Source: Persicimonas caeni (lineage in GTDB: Bacteria; Myxococcota_A; Bradymonadia; Bradymonadales; Bradymonadaceae). Taken from it: 64,000 nucleotides of DNA. Each line of letters opens with the position of its first letter. The first letter of the stretch is position 1. The stretch covers positions 3,685,074 through 3,749,073 of the forward strand of contig NZ_CP041186.1 of the NCBI RefSeq assembly GCF_006517175.1, in the 5' to 3' direction. Position numbers and translations under genes: made by a program. Below are positions 61,098 to 64,000 of this stretch, piece by piece. The notes beneath the pieces were generated by a model, which searched no databases, had not been told where the DNA came from, and saw only the letters and a list, made by a program, of their open reading frames with translations.

Positions 61098-62435
61098 ATG
61101 TTCGACGATGACCCATTCGAGTCAGTGGATCAGCAAGAGTTAGAGGAATTGTCGGAGGCGGTGCGCGACGAGGAGGCTGAGGGCCTTCAGGCGTCCATGC
61201 TCCCGACGTTGAGCTCTGTTATTGACGCGCTGGCCCAGAAGGTCGAAGAGCGCGCGCTGGTCGGCCTGGTGATGTTCGACGCGAGCAACTTGGGGGCCTG
61301 GGAGCGCCAGCACGGAGCGTCGGCCTACGACGCCGTGTTGGGGCGGTTGGCCCACAACGTCGAGCGTCTGCGCGGCCAGTCGGTGCGCGCCGAAGACGTC
61401 GTCTGCCTCGACGCGGTCGGCGGCGAGGCGGTGCTCGTCTTTTTGACGCGCCCGCGCGACGAGGACACCCCGGGCGCGGTCGACTTCGAGGAAATCGTCG
61501 GCCAGATCACCCGCGATGTCTTCGAGCCGAGCCACGACGCGCAACTGGTCGTCCACCAGGCGTTCGAAAAGATCGCCTCGGGCAGCGCGCTGATCATTCG
61601 CAACAGCTCGGTCGACCCGCGCCGCGAGATCTACCGGTCGATTCGGCGGGCACGCTCGGACGCTCAGGCGAACTACCTGGAGATGCAGCGCCGCCGTCAC
61701 CGCGTGGTCGGCCAGATGATCGCGCACCGCAAGATCCACACGCTCTACCAGCCGATCGTGCGGCTCGATTCCAACGACATCATGGGCTTCGAGGCGCTCA
61801 GCCGCGCGGCCGAGGCGGACTCCGAGCAGCTCGGCGTGCACCTGTTCGTGGCCGCGGCGCGCGCCGACCTCGAAGGCGAGCTCGACCAGACCTGCCGCGC
61901 CCTTTCGGTGCGGCGTCGGCCGGGCCTGAAGACCACCCGCAAGCTGTTCATCAACTGCCTGCCGCCGACCTTCTACCACCCGATGGAAGATCTCGAGTTG
62001 CTCATCGACGCGTGGCTCGACGACGGCCTGAGCCCCGAGCAACTCGTCTTCGAGATCACCGAGAATATCACCCACGACCAGGCCCAGCGTATCCTTCCGA
62101 GCGTGCGTCGGCTGCGCGCGCGCGGCTTCAAGTTCGCGCTCGACGACATGGGCACCGGCACCACCAACCTTCGGCTTCTGACCGACCTGGAGCCGGACTA
62201 CATCAAGATGGATATCACGCTGACGCGCGGCATCGCCCACAGCGCCCAAAAGCAGGCGCTGGCTCGGTACCTGCTCGAACTTGGCGAACGCTGCGGCGCC
62301 GAACTCATCGCCGAGGGCATCGAGGGGCCCGACGACTGCGACACCTTGCGCTCGCTGGGCTTTATGCTCGGCCAGGGCTTTTATCTTGGGCGCCCGCAGC
62401 CCCGCGAGAGCTACGCCGAGGCGATGGCGGAGTAG
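61098..62435 (+). CDS. EAL-domain protein with a degenerate GGDEF-like N-terminal domain
   Basis: 445 residues from ATG 61098 (AGGAAGG upstream; the frame opens at 61071). The N-terminal 60-200 region looks like a diverged GGDEF/cyclase fold (VGLVMFDASNLGAWERQHGA, AEDVVCLDAVGGEAVLVFLT) with no GGDEF motif. The EAL domain (about 215-440) keeps the catalytic set: FEALSRA, FINCLPP, VFEITENI, ALDDMGTG, IKMDITL, AEGIEGP and GQGFYLGRP. It is therefore a probable c-di-GMP phosphodiesterase, cytoplasmic, without membrane or sensor domains. The DDMGTG in place of the usual DDFGTG is conservative. Repeat copy E begins right after the stop. Confidence 0.85.
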   Translation: MFDDDPFESVDQQELEELSEAVRDEEAEGLQASMLPTLSSVIDALAQKVEERALVGLVMFDASNLGAWERQHGASAYDAVLGRLAHNVERLRGQSVRAEDVVCLDAVGGEAVLVFLTRPRDEDTPGAVDFEEIVGQITRDVFEPSHDAQLVVHQAFEKIASGSALIIRNSSVDPRREIYRSIRRARSDAQANYLEMQRRRHRVVGQMIAHRKIHTLYQPIVRLDSNDIMGFEALSRAAEADSEQLGVHLFVAAARADLEGELDQTCRALSVRRRPGLKTTRKLFINCLPPTFYHPMEDLELLIDAWLDDGLSPEQLVFEITENITHDQAQRILPSVRRLRARGFKFALDDMGTGTTNLRLLTDLEPDYIKMDITLTRGIAHSAQKQALARYLLELGERCGAELIAEGIEGPDDCDTLRSLGFMLGQGFYLGRPQPRESYAEAMAE

Positions 62436-62436
62436 T

Positions 62437-62487
62437 CCCCTCCGCCTTGCTCACAGCGGCTTCGGCACCTACCCGCCCGGGCAGGGG
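62437..62487. repeat. Palindromic intergenic repeat, family 1 copy E
   Basis: CCCCTCCGCCTTGCTCACAG, then CGGCTTCGGCACC and a CCTACCCGcccgggCAGGGG hairpin, abutting the stop of the EAL gene. A more diverged member of the family. Confidence 0.7.
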
Positions 62488-62492
62488 TTTCA

Positions 62493-62520
62493 TTTGCAGA
62501 TCTGCGCACGTTCGTATAAT
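62493..62520 (+). promoter_or_regulatory. Candidate pyrC promoter
   Basis: A perfect TATAAT at 62515-62520 with TTTGCA at 62493-62498 and a 16-base spacer, 46 bases before the pyrC start. The -10 is striking in GC-rich DNA; the -35 is weak. Confidence 0.55.
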
Positions 62521-62565
62521 TCCACAACGTACGTGCACCCAACTCTTTACAATTCGAGGATGACG

Positions 62566-63915
62566 ATGGCCGATCGCAGCAAAGTCATACGTGATGTCAC
62601 GATCTTTACGCCCGACGGGCGCGTCGAGGGCGACTGCCTCATCGAGAATGGCCGGATCGCCGAGATTGGCGAGGTGACCGGCACCGCCGACACCGAGATC
62701 GACGGCAAGGGCCGCTGGTTGTGGCCGGGGGCGATCGACGGCCACGTGCATTTTCGCGAGCCGGGCCCGACCTACAAAGAAGACTGGCACACCGGCTCGT
62801 CGGCGGCGGTGGCCGGCGGGGTGACCACCGTCTTCGAGATGCCCAACACCAAGCCCACCACTACCACCGTCGAGCGGCTGCGTGAGAAGCGCGCGCTCGC
62901 CTCGGAGAAGACGCTGTGCAACTTCGGGCTCTTCTTCGGCGCCGGTCCCAACAACCACGACGAGATTCGCAAAGCCCAGGGCGTGCCCGGCCTCAAGATC
63001 TTTATGGGCTGCTCGACCGGTGACCTGCTCGTCTACCGTGAAGAGGACCTCGACGAGGTCTTCGCCGCCTGGCTCGGCAAGGTGTGCGTGCACGCCGAGA
63101 GCGAGCTTCGGTTGCGCGAGCGCGCCGAGAAGTTCGAGGGCCGCGATGATCCCAAGGTCCACTCCGAGATCCGCGACCCCCGCGCCGCCGCCGAGGCGGT
63201 CGAGTTGGCCACGAAGCTCGCCCTCGACCACGGCCGAGACCTACACGTGCTGCACCTGTCGACCCTCGACGAGCTCGAGGTGCTCGACGCGGCGCGCGAG
63301 AAGGCCCAGGAGCACGGCCTGAACACCCGCATCACCTGCGAGGTGTGCCCGCACCACCTGTTCATGAACACCGACGCCTACGACGAATGGGGCACCCGCG
63401 TGCGCATGAACCCGCCGCTTCGCAGCGAGGAGCACCGCAAGGCGATGTGGGAGGGGCTCGACGAGGGCGCCATCCAGATGATCGCCACCGACCACGCCCC
63501 CCACACCATCGAAGAGAAGGATCGCCCCTACCGCGAAGCCCCCAGCGGGGTGCCGGGCGTCGAGACGATGCTCCCGCTGATGCTCGACGCCGCCCACCGC
63601 GGCGAGTGCTCCTACGAGGACGTGCTCGAATGGGTATGCCACGCGCCCGCCGAGATCTACGGCGTCGTCGGCCGCAGCAAAATCGAGCAGGGCAATCACG
63701 CCGACCTGGTGCTCATCGACCCGAAGATGACGCGCGAGGTGCGCGACGAAGACCAGTTCACCAAGTGCCAGTGGACGCCATGGGCGGGCCGCGAGCTCAC
63801 CGGCTGGCCGGTGCTCACGCTGGTCAACGGCGAAGTGGCGTATCGGCGCGACGACGACGGGCGGGGTGAGGTCGTCGGTCGGGTGGGAATGGGTGTGGAA
63901 GTGGAGTTCGAGTAA
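62566..63915 (+). CDS. pyrC: Dihydroorotase (allantoinase/DHOase type)
   Basis: 449 residues from ATG 62566, six bases after GAGG (ATG 62560 is too close to that site). Third step of pyrimidine synthesis: cyclisation of carbamoyl aspartate. Metal ligands and motifs in order: DGHVHFREPG (HxH), the lysine of PGLKIFMGCST (carboxylated in class I enzymes), VCVHAES, LHVLHLSTLDE, and MIATDHAPHTIEEK with the catalytic Asp. The N- and C-terminal strands form the small composite domain (VIRDVTIFTPDG, ADLVLIDPKM). Closely related allantoinases or hydantoinases cannot be fully excluded, but the FREPGPTYKED stretch favours dihydroorotase. Confidence 0.9.
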   Translation: MADRSKVIRDVTIFTPDGRVEGDCLIENGRIAEIGEVTGTADTEIDGKGRWLWPGAIDGHVHFREPGPTYKEDWHTGSSAAVAGGVTTVFEMPNTKPTTTTVERLREKRALASEKTLCNFGLFFGAGPNNHDEIRKAQGVPGLKIFMGCSTGDLLVYREEDLDEVFAAWLGKVCVHAESELRLRERAEKFEGRDDPKVHSEIRDPRAAAEAVELATKLALDHGRDLHVLHLSTLDELEVLDAAREKAQEHGLNTRITCEVCPHHLFMNTDAYDEWGTRVRMNPPLRSEEHRKAMWEGLDEGAIQMIATDHAPHTIEEKDRPYREAPSGVPGVETMLPLMLDAAHRGECSYEDVLEWVCHAPAEIYGVVGRSKIEQGNHADLVLIDPKMTREVRDEDQFTKCQWTPWAGRELTGWPVLTLVNGEVAYRRDDDGRGEVVGRVGMGVEVEFE

Positions 63916-63922
63916 GAGAGAC

Positions 63923-63957
63923 GAACCGCGAAGGGCGCCAAGCGCCCTTCGCGGTTC
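63923..63957. terminator. Bidirectional terminator hairpin after pyrC
   Basis: GAACCGCGAAGGGCG, loop CCAAG, CGCCCTTCGCGGTTC: fifteen perfect base pairs, seven bases after the pyrC stop and 12 bases before a minus-strand stop codon, so it may serve both genes. Confidence 0.7.
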
Positions 63958-63968
63958 ATTCCCCGGTT

Positions 63969-64000
63969 TTATTCGAAGTAGAACACCCCGCGCAAATCCT
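63969..64000 (-). CDS. Possible C-terminal tail of a minus-strand gene (partial)
   Basis: Only the last nine codons would be visible: DLRGVFYFE followed by TAA. Alternating aromatic residues ending in glutamate fit the end of an exported beta protein. Too short to identify. Confidence 0.3.
   Translation of the reverse strand, partial: DLRGVFYFE

Overview
The window looks like a chromosomal segment of a high-GC deltaproteobacterium-type organism, most likely Myxococcota/Bradymonadia. The reasons are a Myxococcus-type mglB-mglA pair, transmembrane Ser/Thr kinases with C-terminal PEGA domains, thrombospondin-type-3 (calcium-repeat) lipoproteins, many lipobox proteins, and strong GAC/GTC/GAG codon preference. 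The lineage is inferred from gene content; no 16S rRNA lies in the window.

Layout. Positions 1-6852 hold housekeeping and polarity genes, mostly on the minus strand: miaB (cut by the window edge), a small hemerythrin-like protein, mglBA, recR-ybaB and an M20 amidohydrolase, then a plus-strand lipoprotein. Positions 6869-12261 hold recQ overlapping a LarA-like gene, and a large Asp-box beta-propeller lipoprotein. Positions 12335-13278 hold a compact toxin-antitoxin-like pair with its own palindromic operator. Positions 13519-23038 hold a DnaJ-like co-chaperone with an apparent CTG start, an unknown protein, a flavin oxidoreductase-nadC-birA run, a tandem universal stress protein, an EF-hand-like lipoprotein, a cation antiporter, nadE and a DUF2007-like protein. 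Positions 23076-23756 form a tRNA island (Pro, Arg, and a broken Arg copy) containing two long palindromic elements. Positions 23918-33813 are mixed accessory metabolism: a short SPFH protein, a VOC protein, a Gcr-type membrane protein, a KamA-like radical SAM enzyme, an unknown, BtpA-like, an MBL hydrolase, a second recQ and hemG.

Positions 34333-43890 are the most distinctive region: seven genes arranged as a duplicated cassette of [Ser/Thr kinase with PEGA] - [TPR + PEGA envelope protein] - [TSP3 lipoprotein], with one extra kinase in the middle. All three kinases end in the same short C-terminal signature. Shared neighbours and matched spacing suggest an envelope signalling system in which periplasmic PEGA/TPR/calcium-repeat proteins work with the kinases; this is inference.

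Positions 44053-57500 hold tRNAs His, Arg and Leu and then the usual tig-clpP-clpX-lon proteostasis cluster, split by a five-gene block (46251-52495) encoding TadE/TadG-like pseudopilin-type membrane proteins and two unknown partners. Positions 57544-64000 hold tRNAs Val, Asp and Asp, two lipoproteins, an EAL-domain protein, dihydroorotase and the tail of a minus-strand gene. At least two families of short palindromic intergenic repeats are scattered through the window. I saw no CRISPR array, rRNA, insertion-sequence transposase or prophage.
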